From contig JAEZCL010000211.1 in NCBI GenBank assembly GCA_023433585.1, forward strand, positions 13,698 through 77,697: a DNA stretch of 64,000 nucleotides, given 5' to 3'. Each line of letters begins with the position of its first letter. Positions within the stretch are counted from its first letter, which is position 1. Below, in pieces: positions 8,482-17,733 of this stretch. The notes beneath the pieces were generated by a model. The model saw only the letters and a program-made list of their open reading frames with translations, had not been told where the DNA came from and did not search any database. Source of the stretch: Pseudomonadota bacterium (GTDB taxonomy: Bacteria > Pseudomonadota > Alphaproteobacteria > Caulobacterales > Caulobacteraceae). Both the position numbers and the translations under genes were made by a program.

Positions 8482-10005
8482 TCAGCCCGCCCGTCCGAAA
8501 CCGGGCATGGCGCAGTTGTCGCGGATGAATTCCGCCTGGCTGGGCATCAGGTCGGCCGAGGCTCGCATGACGCGGCGGATCTCGGCCAGGCGCGCGCGGG
8601 TCTCGTCCAGGTCCAGCACCTCGGCCACCGGATCCCAGCCGCCGAACTTCAGCCCCTGGCCGGTCATGACGGCCATCCAGCTGGTGTCGTTGAACAGCTC
8701 CAGATTGTCGCGGAAGATGCGGCCGTTGGCGGCGAACAGCTCGAATTTCTCCTTGAGGCTGTCGGGGATCTCCATGTTGCGGCAATGGTCCCAGTAGGGC
8801 GTATCGTCCCGCTCGGTGACCTTGTAGTGCAGCACCAGGAAGTCGCGCACCTGCGCCCATTCCTGGGCCGTGGCGCGGTTGAAGCGGTCGATGTCGGCCT
8901 GGTGGAAATCGCGACTGGGAAACAGGGCCAGCATCTTGGAGATGCCGCTCTGAATCAGGTGGATGCTGGTGGATTCCAGCGGCTCCATGAACCCGCCCGC
9001 CAGGCCCAGGGCGATGCAGTTCTTGATCCAGGTCCGCTTGCGCCGTCCGCCGGTGAAGCTGAGCACCCAGGGATCGACCAGGGGCTCGCCGTCCAGGTTG
9101 GCCAGCAGGGTGGCGGCCGCCTCGTCGTCCGAGATGAATTCGGTGCAGTAGGCGTAACCCGTGCCCGTGCGGTGTTGCAGCGGGATGCGCCATTGCCAGC
9201 CGGCCTCGCGCGCGGTGGCGCGGGTGAAGGGCGTCAGGGGGCCATCGTCCTCGCACTGGATGGCGATGGCCCGGTTGTTGGGCAGCCAGCGGCTCCAGTC
9301 CTCATAGCCGGCCTTCATGGTCTGCTCGATCAGCAGGCCGCGAAAACCGGTGCAGTCCACGAACAGCTCGCCCTCGATGCGCTCGCCGCTTTCCAGCACG
9401 ACGGCCTCGATGAAGCCGTCCTCGCCGCGCTGGTCGACGCGCACCACCTTGCCCTCGCGCCGGACGACGCCGCGCTCCTCGGCGAAGGCGCGCAGGAACT
9501 TCGAATAGAGCGCCGCGTCGAAGTGGAAGGCGTAGGCGATGTTCGACAGGGGCGAACGCCCCGCGTCGATCGAACGCATGAATTTGTCCTGCATCCCGGC
9601 CACGGACTGCAGCGAATATTCGTCCAGCGAATGGGTCTCGCCCGCGTGGTGCAGGCGTTGCCAGTAGGCGTGGAACGAGACTCCCTCCATGTCCACGCCG
9701 TAGGGGCCGAAGGGGTGGATGTAGCGGTGGCCCAGCCGGCCCCAATTGCGGAAGTCGATGCCCAGCTTGAACGTGCCCTGGGTGCGGCGGATGAAGTCGT
9801 TCTCGTCCAGGCCCAGCAGGCGGTTGAACATGGCCATCTGGGGAATGGTCGATTCCCCGACCCCGACGATGCCGATGGCGTCGGACTCGACCACGGTGAC
9901 GTCGGCGAAGCGTGGGCCCAGAACCTTGGACATGGCGGCGGCGGCCATCCAGCCTGCGGTGCCGCCGCCGACGATGACGACCTTGCGGATTCGATGTTCG
10001 GTCAT
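8482..10005 (-). CDS. Flavin-dependent tryptophan halogenase family protein
   Basis: A 507-residue halogenase-family protein. It shows the GGGTAGWMAA FAD fingerprint, the GVGEST loop, Lys80 in TFKLG (PrnA Lys79 position), a WQWRIPLQHR stretch and Glu344 in PLEST, two residues from the PrnA numbering. It is closely related to the next gene upstream (shared segments include WRIPLQHR, TGGRRK and IDCTGFRGLLIEQT-like blocks), which points to local duplication. Only 2 bases separate it from that gene. The native substrate and the reductase partner are unknown. Confidence 0.9.
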   Translation of the reverse strand: MTEHRIRKVVIVGGGTAGWMAAAAMSKVLGPRFADVTVVESDAIGIVGVGESTIPQMAMFNRLLGLDENDFIRRTQGTFKLGIDFRNWGRLGHRYIHPFGPYGVDMEGVSFHAYWQRLHHAGETHSLDEYSLQSVAGMQDKFMRSIDAGRSPLSNIAYAFHFDAALYSKFLRAFAEERGVVRREGKVVRVDQRGEDGFIEAVVLESGERIEGELFVDCTGFRGLLIEQTMKAGYEDWSRWLPNNRAIAIQCEDDGPLTPFTRATAREAGWQWRIPLQHRTGTGYAYCTEFISDDEAAATLLANLDGEPLVDPWVLSFTGGRRKRTWIKNCIALGLAGGFMEPLESTSIHLIQSGISKMLALFPSRDFHQADIDRFNRATAQEWAQVRDFLVLHYKVTERDDTPYWDHCRNMEIPDSLKEKFELFAANGRIFRDNLELFNDTSWMAVMTGQGLKFGGWDPVAEVLDLDETRARLAEIRRVMRASADLMPSQAEFIRDNCAMPGFGRAG

Positions 10006-10007
10006 CC

Positions 10008-11537
10008 TCAGGCGGGAAGGGGTGGCGGCGGCGGCGCGGCGGCGTAGCGCGCCAGGAACTCGGAATGTTCGGGCAGGCTCTGGGCCGCCGCGCTGACGGC
10101 GTCCCTGGCCTGGTTTAGCAGGCGCTCGACATCGGCCTCGGGCAGGGCGTCGGCCAGAGGGTCATGAGTGTCGGGCACGATGTTCTGGCCGATCAGCACG
10201 GCCAGCCAGCTCGACTCGGCGAACAGCTCGTCCTCGTAGCGGAAGAAGCGGCCGCCCGCGCGGAACAGGTCCAGCTTCCATTTCAGCGTGTCGGGGATCT
10301 CCATGTGACGGCAGTGGTCCCACAGGGGCTGCCCCGTCCGCTCGTTGGCGTGGTAGTGCAGGATGATGAAGTCGCGGATGTGCTCCAGCTGGATGTCCGT
10401 CAGGCGGTTGTATTCCGCCGCCAGCATCGGGTCGAAGGTCCTGTCGGGGAACAGGGCCAGAAGCTTGGTGATCCCGGCCTGGATCATGTGGATGCTGGTG
10501 GACTCCAGCGGCTCCAGGAAGCCGGACGCCAGGCCCAGCGCCACGCAGTTCTTGACCCAAGACTTCTTCCGCCGCCCGGCGGTGAAGCGCAGGAACCAGG
10601 GATCGGTCGTCGGCGGGCCGTCCAGATTGGCCTGGAGCGTGGCGACGGCCTCGTCGTCCGAGAGGTAGGCGCTGGAATAGACGTGGCCCGTGCCGACCCG
10701 GTGTTGCAGCGGAATGCGCCACTGCCAGCCGCCCTCGCGGGCCGTGGCCCGGGTGAACGGCGACACGGCGTTCTCGTTCTCGCACTGGATCGCCACCGCC
10801 CGGTCGCAGGGCAGCCAGCGGTTCCAGTCCTCGAATCCGGCTTTCAGCGTCTGTTCGATCAAGAGGCCCCGGAAGCCGGTGCAGTCGATGAACAGGTCGC
10901 CCTCGACCCGATCGCCGCTCTCCAGCTGGATGGCCGTGATGAAACCGTCCTCGGCGCGCTGGTCGACCTTGACCACCTTGCCCTCGCGCCGCACCACGCC
11001 GCGCTGTTCGGAATAGGCGCGCAGGTAGCGGGCGTAACGCGCCGCGTCGAAATGATAGGACCAGACCAGGGGCGTCAGGGGGGAGCGGTGCTCTGGCGGC
11101 ATGGGGCCGAAGCGGTTCATGCGCGAGGCCACGGTGCACATGTTGTAGTCGCCGAAGTCGGACGCCTTGCCCAGCTTGCGCATGCGCAGCCAGCACTGAT
11201 GGAACTTCACCGCCTCGATGTCGGCGCCGAACGGGCCGTAGGGATGGATGTAGCGGTGCTCCGGCGTGCGCCAGCCCACGAACTCGATGCCCAGCTTGCA
11301 CGAGCCCTGGGTGTTCCTGAGGAAGTCCTGTTCATCCAGACCGAGCATGGCGTTGAAGGTGCGGATCGGCGGGATGGTGGCCTCGCCGACGCCGACGGTG
11401 CTGATCTGGTCGGATTCCACCAGGGTGATCTTCGTCACGCCGTTGGCGGTCAGGCGCGACAGGGCGGCGGCGGCCATCCAGCCGGCGGTGCCGCCGCCGA
11501 CGATGACGACATCGCGGATCGGATTCGGCTGAATCAT
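10008..11537 (-). CDS. Flavin-dependent tryptophan halogenase family protein (first gene of leftward operon)
   Basis: A 509-residue family member with an intact GGGTAGWMAA motif, GVGEAT loop, Lys81 in SCKLG, WQWRIP motif and Glu345 in PLEST. The C-terminus is a proline-rich tail (APPPPPLP). It heads the leftward unit of three intact halogenase-like genes, one degenerate paralogue and GH43, and is divergent from the TonB receptor gene across a 340-base intergenic region holding a LacI-type operator. Co-regulation with xylan uptake is therefore likely. The biochemical role is unknown. Confidence 0.9.
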   Translation of the reverse strand: MIQPNPIRDVVIVGGGTAGWMAAAALSRLTANGVTKITLVESDQISTVGVGEATIPPIRTFNAMLGLDEQDFLRNTQGSCKLGIEFVGWRTPEHRYIHPYGPFGADIEAVKFHQCWLRMRKLGKASDFGDYNMCTVASRMNRFGPMPPEHRSPLTPLVWSYHFDAARYARYLRAYSEQRGVVRREGKVVKVDQRAEDGFITAIQLESGDRVEGDLFIDCTGFRGLLIEQTLKAGFEDWNRWLPCDRAVAIQCENENAVSPFTRATAREGGWQWRIPLQHRVGTGHVYSSAYLSDDEAVATLQANLDGPPTTDPWFLRFTAGRRKKSWVKNCVALGLASGFLEPLESTSIHMIQAGITKLLALFPDRTFDPMLAAEYNRLTDIQLEHIRDFIILHYHANERTGQPLWDHCRHMEIPDTLKWKLDLFRAGGRFFRYEDELFAESSWLAVLIGQNIVPDTHDPLADALPEADVERLLNQARDAVSAAAQSLPEHSEFLARYAAAPPPPPLPA

Positions 11538-11877
11538 GACGTCCGTTCGCTGTCATCAAACAGCGGATCGCTGCATTTGTCCGACATTGTGTGGCACCCT
11601 CCCCACAGCGCTTTCTTTCGTTCTATCGACAGGTCTGCGGCGCGGTCAATGGGCGGAAATCCGCGAGCGAGGTTCAGAAAGCCTTGTATTTGAGGGTTTC
11701 TCTCGACCAATCATACCGGTGATCCATGGCCGGACCCCATGAACACCTTATGTTTCCATGCCATCAGTGGGGGCTTGCGGAATGCAAAAAGCTAGGCTAC
11801 GAAAACATTAATCAGACATTTAGCGTCGCCTTGGGATGGTAGCGCTAACATAAAGAAAATGCTGGGGAGGAAATCGG
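11538..11877. other. Divergent intergenic region, halogenase operon / TonB receptor
   Basis: A 340-base non-coding region between divergent operons. It must hold the promoters for both. I see a LacI-type palindrome at 11837-11850 on the receptor side, an AT-richer stretch just before it (11790-11825), and a GGGGAGG ribosome binding site before the GTG start of the receptor. I could not assign -35/-10 hexamers with confidence. Confidence 0.6.
11837..11850. promoter_or_regulatory. LacI-type operator upstream of TonB receptor
   Basis: TGGTAGCGCTAACA, a near-perfect 14-base inverted repeat centred on the CG of TAGCGCTA (6 of 7 symmetric pairs match). It lies 28 bases before the receptor start codon. 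The same core recurs at 23054, 27514 and 52944. It resembles operators of xylose-responsive LacI-family repressors in Caulobacter; the regulator itself is not in the window. Confidence 0.7.
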
Positions 11878-14800
11878 GTGCATACTTCAGGAAACGTGCG
11901 TGCGGACTCCGTCCGCTTCGGAACCGGTCTCAAGGCCGGGGCGTCCGTCGCGGCCATCGCCGCTATGCTGGCCGCCGCGCCGGCCATGGCGCAGACCCCG
12001 CCGCCGGATGACGATGCGACGGAGGTCGAGGAGCTGGTCGTCACCGGCATCCGCTCCAGCCTGCGCAGTTCGCAGGCCATCAAGCGGGACTCCGAGGTCT
12101 TCGTGGACTCCATCACCGCCGAGGACATCGGCGCCCTGCCTGACCGAAGCGTGACCGAGGCCTTGCAGCGGGTGCCCGGCGTCTCGATCGACCGTTTCCG
12201 CGCCGGGGTGGACCCCGACCACTTCTCCATCGAGGGCTCCGGCGTGGTGGTGCGCGGCCTGACCTGGGTGCGCAGCGAGCTGAACGGCCGCGACACCTTC
12301 AGCGCCACCAACGGCCGCGGTCTCAGCTTCCAGGACGTGCCGTCCGAGCTGATGGGCGGCGTGGACGTGTTCAAGAACCAGTCCGCCGACATGATCGAGG
12401 GCGGGATCTCGGGCAGCATCAATCTGCGCACCCGCGTGCCCTTCGACGCGCCCGGCCGGGTGCTCGCCGGCTCCATCGAAGGCAGCTACGGCGACTTCGC
12501 CCGTGAATGGACCCCGACCTATTCGGGCCTGTGGAGCGACCGCTTCGACACCGAAGTCGGCGAATTCGGTCTGATGCTGAACGTGGTCAGCTCCGAGCTG
12601 GTGGCGCGCAGCGACGGCCAGCAGATCTCCAACTTCGGTCCGCGCACGCTCTACGCCAACGGCGATGTGGTGGGCGCGGCCGGCACCGAGGTCGGCTCGG
12701 TCTGGTTCCCCCGCGGCGCCGCCATGCGGACCCAGACCTTTGAGCGGGAGCGCCGCGGTTATGCGGGTGCGCTCCAGTGGCGCAGCCCGGACCGGACCAT
12801 GGTGGCCACGGCTCAGTTCCTGCGCTCGGACTCGACCCAGGCCTGGACCGAATACGCGCTCGAGATCGCCACGGACAACGTGGCCGGAAACGGCGACTCC
12901 CAGGCCTTGCAGGGCACCCAGCTCAACTTCGGTCAGGACGGCGTTTTCACCGACGGCGTCATCACCGGCCGGACCGGCTGGCGCGCCGACCAGAACGACG
13001 GCAATCCCCGCGTTCCGGACTGGGGTCTGCAGAGCAACAACATTCGTCGTGACCAATGGCAGAACTACGTCACCGACGACTTCGGCCTGAATTTCGTCTT
13101 CACGCCGAACGAGCGCGTGCGGATGAACCTGGACTACCAGTTCGTCCGTTCGACCGTGCAGGTCGAGGACAACACCCTGTGGAACTCCACCTATCAGAAC
13201 GCGATGATCGAGCTGCGGGGGTCGGACATTCCGCTGGTGGCTTTCCAGAATCCGCTGCGTCTGTGGAGCGGCGACGCCAATGCCGGCGACCCGACCCAGG
13301 GCGCGCCCGGCACGCCGTGCAACGTCACGGCCCAGCATTGTCCCGCTTATCCCGGATTCACCGATCTGGGCGCGCCAGGGGCGACGTTCACGCGCTCGGC
13401 GATGGACCATTACGAAGACAGCGAAGGGGATTCCCACGCGCTGCGCTTCGACATCGATTATGCGTTCCCCGACAGCAACTGGATCGAGTCGGTCCGGTTC
13501 GGGGTGCGCGGCGCCGTCCGGGATCAGACCACGCGCTTCAGCACCTACAACTGGGGCGCCATCAGCGAGCAGTGGGGCGGCGCGCCCGGCGGGCCGCGCT
13601 GGCTGGACGGATCGGTGGCCGGCCTGGGGAATCTGTCCGACTATCACAGCCCCTTCGACTTCGGGAACTTCATGCGCGGCGAGGTGCCGAACCCGACCGG
13701 CGATCAGCCGCGGCTGTTCTGGAACACCAGCGCCATCGACGACTATCAGCGCCTGATCGACTATGCGCTAGGTGTCGGCGACAGCTGGCGGGATCGCCTG
13801 GTCGACGGCTGCCAACAGAACTGGGTGCCGGCGTTCATGCGCTGCGGCGCCATTCCCGGCACGCCTTTCCTGCCTCAGGAAATCAACCCGATGGAGGAGA
13901 CCACGCGGTCGGCCTACGGCATGCTGCGCTTCCGCACGGACCTGGATAACGGCGCCGAACTGAGCGGGAATTTCGGCTTGCGCTACACCCGCACGGACCG
14001 CACCACCCAGGGCTCGCGCGCCTTCACCTTCGTGGCTTTCCCATCCGAGGCGGAGTGCGCCGCAGTTCCGGTGGGTCAGGAGCCGCCGGTGTTCTGCACC
14101 TTCGCGCCGGACGTGCGTCAGGGCGCGCGGGACTTTGCGGACGGCAGCATGACCGAAGTCGAGACGGACATGGATTACGATTTCTGGCTGCCCAGCCTGA
14201 ACGTGCGTCTGCGTCTGGACAACGGTCTGCAGTTCCGCTTCGGCGCCTCGCGGGCGATCACCCCGCCGGATATCGGTCTGACCCGCAACTACTACAACAT
14301 CACCCTGTCGGCCCTGGCCGAGAACGTGGTCAACGGCGAACCGACCGGCCGCTTCACGGTGGGCAACCCCTACCTGCGGCCGATTCAGTCCACCAACTTC
14401 GACGCTTCGGTGGAGTACTACTTCGCCGACGTGGGTCAGCTGACCTTCTCGGTGTTCTACAAACGGCTTGAAGACGTGCTGACCAACGGGGTGGTGCGTG
14501 AGTCCTTCACCAACAACGGCGCCACCTTCGACTCGGTGGTGACCACACCGGTGAACTCGGATGAAACGGCCACGGTCCGCGGCTTCGAGGTCGCCTACCA
14601 GCAGACCTACGACTTCCTGCCCGCGCCGTGGGATGGCCTGGGTCTGAACGCCAACTACACCTACGTGGACTCCGACGGCGTGCCGCAAAGCACCCTGTCG
14701 GCCACGGACCCTGACGTGGGCGCCGGCCGCATCGCGAATATCGACACCAGCCTTCTGCCGCTGCAGGGTCTGTCCGAGCACACGGCCAACCTGGCGGTGT

Positions 14801-15099
14801 TCTATGAAAAGGGTCCGATGTCGGCGCGCCTGGCCTACAGCTGGCGTTCGGAGTTCCTGGTGACGGTGCGCGACGTGATCGTGCCCTATGCGCCGATCAT
14901 GCAGGAAGCGGGCGGTCAGCTCGACGGCTCGTTCTTCTACACCATCAACGACAACTGGAAGCTCGGGGTCCAGGGGGTCAACCTGACCAACGAGATCACC
15001 CGCACCAGCCAGATCCTCAACAACGATCTCCTGAGAGCCGGACGGTCCTGGTTCATGAACGACCGCCGCTTCACCGTGGTGTTGCGCGCGACCTTCTAG
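11878..15099 (+). CDS. TonB-dependent receptor (xylan/xylo-oligosaccharide uptake)
   Basis: A 1073-residue outer membrane receptor of the large Caulobacter/Xanthomonas carbohydrate type. The start is GTG 11878 with GGGGAGG upstream. A signal peptide covers about residues 1-39 (ends APAMAQ), followed by an acidic linker and the TonB-box-like ELVVTGIR at about 52-59. The plug begins with AEDIGALPDRSVTEALQRVPG, and a 22-strand-type barrel ends in the terminal Phe of VVLRATF. It would import oligosaccharides released by the surface xylanase. It is followed by a strong terminator and so is probably transcribed alone. Confidence 0.95.
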   Translation: MHTSGNVRADSVRFGTGLKAGASVAAIAAMLAAAPAMAQTPPPDDDATEVEELVVTGIRSSLRSSQAIKRDSEVFVDSITAEDIGALPDRSVTEALQRVPGVSIDRFRAGVDPDHFSIEGSGVVVRGLTWVRSELNGRDTFSATNGRGLSFQDVPSELMGGVDVFKNQSADMIEGGISGSINLRTRVPFDAPGRVLAGSIEGSYGDFAREWTPTYSGLWSDRFDTEVGEFGLMLNVVSSELVARSDGQQISNFGPRTLYANGDVVGAAGTEVGSVWFPRGAAMRTQTFERERRGYAGALQWRSPDRTMVATAQFLRSDSTQAWTEYALEIATDNVAGNGDSQALQGTQLNFGQDGVFTDGVITGRTGWRADQNDGNPRVPDWGLQSNNIRRDQWQNYVTDDFGLNFVFTPNERVRMNLDYQFVRSTVQVEDNTLWNSTYQNAMIELRGSDIPLVAFQNPLRLWSGDANAGDPTQGAPGTPCNVTAQHCPAYPGFTDLGAPGATFTRSAMDHYEDSEGDSHALRFDIDYAFPDSNWIESVRFGVRGAVRDQTTRFSTYNWGAISEQWGGAPGGPRWLDGSVAGLGNLSDYHSPFDFGNFMRGEVPNPTGDQPRLFWNTSAIDDYQRLIDYALGVGDSWRDRLVDGCQQNWVPAFMRCGAIPGTPFLPQEINPMEETTRSAYGMLRFRTDLDNGAELSGNFGLRYTRTDRTTQGSRAFTFVAFPSEAECAAVPVGQEPPVFCTFAPDVRQGARDFADGSMTEVETDMDYDFWLPSLNVRLRLDNGLQFRFGASRAITPPDIGLTRNYYNITLSALAENVVNGEPTGRFTVGNPYLRPIQSTNFDASVEYYFADVGQLTFSVFYKRLEDVLTNGVVRESFTNNGATFDSVVTTPVNSDETATVRGFEVAYQQTYDFLPAPWDGLGLNANYTYVDSDGVPQSTLSATDPDVGAGRIANIDTSLLPLQGLSEHTANLAVFYEKGPMSARLAYSWRSEFLVTVRDVIVPYAPIMQEAGGQLDGSFFYTINDNWKLGVQGVNLTNEITRTSQILNNDLLRAGRSWFMNDRRFTVVLRATF

Positions 15100-15115
15100 G
15101 ATTGAGCGGGCGACT

Positions 15116-15151
15116 GGGCGCATCCCCGTCTGCCGGGGATGCGCCCCTTTT
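15116..15151 (+). terminator. Rho-independent terminator after TonB receptor
   Basis: A perfect 13-bp stem (arms GGGCGCATCCCCG and its complement at 15116-15128 and 15134-15146) with a 5-base loop, followed by a T-rich tail. It starts 17 bases after the receptor stop codon and separates it from the antiporter-led operon. Confidence 0.9.
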
Positions 15152-15246
15152 CTTTCCGGAGCGGCTGGCCTCAATGTCGCTCAGGCCACATTCGGTTCGG
15201 CGCCTCGAGAAAGAGATGACGGCGCCCAGGGTGAGATGAGCGTTTC

Positions 15247-16554
15247 ATGTCTGCGGCCCAGTTGAGCATTACCTTCTTTCTCCAGCTGTTCGTGATCCTG
15301 GCGGCCTGCCGCACGGTCGGCTGGGTCGTCCGGCGCTGGCTGGGCCAGCCACAGGTAGTCGGCGAGATCATCGCCGGAATTCTGCTGGGACCGTCGCTGT
15401 TCGGCCTGCTCGCGCCCGATATCCAGCAGATGCTGTTCCCTCCGGAATCCCGGGGCGTGCTGTACGTCGGCGCCCAGCTGGGCATCGGCCTGTGCATGTT
15501 CATGGTCGGCCTCAATTTCCGCATCGACCATCTGGGCGCCCAGGCGCGCAGCGCCGTCGCCGTTTCCCTGTCCGGCGTCCTGGTTCCCTTCATCGCCGCC
15601 GTCCTGATTACGCCCTGGCTGCTGCATGTCCCCGGGCTGTTCGGGGAAGGGACCTTCACCGTTCAGGCGATGCTGTTCATGGGCGCGGCCCTGTCCATCA
15701 CGGCCTTCCCGGTTCTCGCCCGCATCCTGCAAGAGCGTGGGCTCGCCGACACGCGGCTGGGCGCGCTGGCCTTGTCCGCCGGGGCCGTGGGGGACGTGGT
15801 CGCCTGGGTCGTGTTGGCGGTGGTCCTGGCGAGCATCGGGGCGGCGGGCGTCTCTCCCCCCCTGGCGGTCCTGGGCGTGGTGATGTTCCTTCTCTTCATG
15901 CTGACGCTGGGCCGCCGCCTGCTGGCGCCCCTGGGCCGCATCGCCGAGCGTCATGGGCGGGTCGGCCCGGAACTGCTGGCGGGGGTGCTGATGCTGTTCC
16001 TGCTGGCCGCCTTCGTCAGCGAGATGATCGGCGTTCACGCGGTCTTCGGCGGCTTCATCCTGGGCGTGGCCATGCCGCGCGGCCTGCTCAACCAGGAGAT
16101 CCGCCGTCAGATCGAGCCCTTCGCCCTGGTGCTTCTGGCGCCGCTGTTCTTCGCCTATTCCGGGCTGCACACCGAGCTGTCGGTGATGAGCGACCCTGCG
16201 CTCTTGCCCATCGCCCTGGTGGTGCTGATCGGCGCCGTCGTGACCAAGTTCGGCGCCTGCTGGGCGGCGGCGCGGATGACCGGCCTGGACAATCCCACGG
16301 CGCTGGGCATCGGCGCCCTGATGAACGCGCGCGGCATGATGGAGCTGATTCTCATCAACATCGCGCTTCAGGCCGGCCTGATCGGCCCGGCGCTGTTCTC
16401 GATCCTGGTGCTGGTGACGGTGGCGACGACCCTGATGGCCACGCCCCTGTTCGAGCATGTCTATGGCCGCCGGGCCAGGCAGCGGGGTGAACTGGGCGAC
16501 CTGAACGAAGAGCCGCCCGAGGCACCCGCCATCCCCGCCGCCATCCGCGATTGA
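15247..16554 (+). CDS. CPA2-family cation:proton antiporter
   Basis: A 435-residue inner membrane protein of the monovalent cation:proton antiporter-2 family. It has about twelve hydrophobic segments, the conserved GQPQVVGEIIAGILLGPSLFG block near residue 34, and the GVHAVFGGFILGV segment typical of the ion-binding core. No C-terminal TrkA-N domain is present. It likely exchanges Na+ or K+ for protons. It starts the rightward xylan operon and ends one step before the GH10 gene, so it may offset ion or pH load during uptake of acidic sugars (inference). Confidence 0.88.
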   Translation: MSAAQLSITFFLQLFVILAACRTVGWVVRRWLGQPQVVGEIIAGILLGPSLFGLLAPDIQQMLFPPESRGVLYVGAQLGIGLCMFMVGLNFRIDHLGAQARSAVAVSLSGVLVPFIAAVLITPWLLHVPGLFGEGTFTVQAMLFMGAALSITAFPVLARILQERGLADTRLGALALSAGAVGDVVAWVVLAVVLASIGAAGVSPPLAVLGVVMFLLFMLTLGRRLLAPLGRIAERHGRVGPELLAGVLMLFLLAAFVSEMIGVHAVFGGFILGVAMPRGLLNQEIRRQIEPFALVLLAPLFFAYSGLHTELSVMSDPALLPIALVVLIGAVVTKFGACWAAARMTGLDNPTALGIGALMNARGMMELILINIALQAGLIGPALFSILVLVTVATTLMATPLFEHVYGRRARQRGELGDLNEEPPEAPAIPAAIRD

Positions 16555-16571
16555 ACCTGAGGAGCGCGTCC

Positions 16572-17720
16572 ATGCTGAGTCGCCGCCAAGCCCTGGCCCT
16601 GACCACCGGCGGCGTTCTGGCCGCTTGCGGGTCGGCGTCCGCCGGTCGGGCCGATCCGCCCGCCGGTCCGTCCCTGCACACCCTGGCCGCCGCCAGGGGG
16701 CTGAGGTTCGGAAGCGCGGTCGGGGCCGGCCGGCCGGGCACGGTCACCGCGTCCCTGGACGATCCCCGCTATCGCGCCGTGCTGGCGCATGAATGCGGGG
16801 TGCTGGTGCATGAGAACGAGCTGAAGTGGTACGTCCTGCGTCCGGATGTGGCGACCTATGACTACGCCCGCGCGGACCGCATCATGGACTTCGCCGCAGA
16901 GCACGACATGGCCGTGCGGGGCCACACCCTTTTGTGGCATCATCCGCGCTGGTTCCCCGGCTGGATCGAGACCCACGACTACGGCGCCCGGCCCGCCGCC
17001 GAGGCCGAGCGGCTGGTGGTCGAGCACATCAACGCCATCGTGGCCCGCTACGGCGACCGCATCGATTCCTGGGACGTGGTCAATGAGACGGTGGACCCGG
17101 CGACGGGCGGGCTGCGGCGCACGCCGCTTTCACGGCATCTGGGCGACGATGCGATCATCGACCTGGCGTTCCACACGGCGCGAGCCGCCGCGCCGGACGC
17201 CCAGCTGGTCTACAACGACTACATGAGCTGGGAGGCGGGCCATGAGACGCACCGGGCGGGCGTGCTGCGGTTGCTGGAGGGGATGAAGGCGCGCGGCGTT
17301 CCCATCGACGCCCTGGGCGTGCAGAGCCACATCGGCTCGGGCAACAGCGACGACTCGGTCGGTTTCGATACGGCCCAGGAGGCTGAGTGGCGCCGCTTCA
17401 TGGACGAGGTGACCGGCATGGGCCTGGATATCGTCATCAGCGAGTTCGACGTCCACGACAGGAACCTGCCCGCCGACATCCCGTCGCGCGACCAGGCCAT
17501 GGCGGACCTGACGCGGCGCTATCTGGACCTGATGCTCAGCTATCCCCAGACCAAGGACATCCTGGCCTGGGGCATGGTTGATTCCTATTCCTGGCTTCAG
17601 ACCAACTGGCCGCGCGCCGACGGCCTGCCCAAGCGGCCCACGCCCTATGACGCCGAGTTCCGGCCCAAGCCCTTGCGCCAGGCGGTCGCCGACGCCTTCA
17701 TCGCCGCTCCGCCCCGTTAA
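16572..17720 (+). CDS. GH10 endo-1,4-beta-xylanase, predicted lipoprotein
   Basis: A 382-residue family 10 xylanase that cuts the xylan backbone. I chose ATG 16572, 17 bases after the antiporter stop, with GAGGAG upstream. This gives a Tat-like SRRQAL start and the lipobox LAAC at about residues 17-20. The acid/base Glu172 lies in WDVVNE and the nucleophile Glu291 in [22 protein letters not shown] and YNDY are typical GH10 motifs. Membrane anchoring would keep it cell-associated. It is followed 13 bases later by mannonate dehydratase. Confidence 0.95.
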   Translation: MLSRRQALALTTGGVLAACGSASAGRADPPAGPSLHTLAAARGLRFGSAVGAGRPGTVTASLDDPRYRAVLAHECGVLVHENELKWYVLRPDVATYDYARADRIMDFAAEHDMAVRGHTLLWHHPRWFPGWIETHDYGARPAAEAERLVVEHINAIVARYGDRIDSWDVVNETVDPATGGLRRTPLSRHLGDDAIIDLAFHTARAAAPDAQLVYNDYMSWEAGHETHRAGVLRLLEGMKARGVPIDALGVQSHIGSGNSDDSVGFDTAQEAEWRRFMDEVTGMGLDIVISEFDVHDRNLPADIPSRDQAMADLTRRYLDLMLSYPQTKDILAWGMVDSYSWLQTNWPRADGLPKRPTPYDAEFRPKPLRQAVADAFIAAPPR

Positions 17721-17733
17721 CCGACAGAGTTCC

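Noticed and set aside
5414..11537. Halogenase cluster as a natural-product biosynthetic gene cluster
   Set aside because: No NRPS, PKS, terpene or tryptophan-tailoring genes are nearby. The flanks are GH43 and a xylan-type TonB receptor.
16551..16572. Earlier TTG start (16551) for the GH10 gene
   Set aside because: It overlaps the antiporter stop and would place extra residues ahead of a clear Tat-like signal and lipobox. ATG 16572 has a good GAGGAG site.
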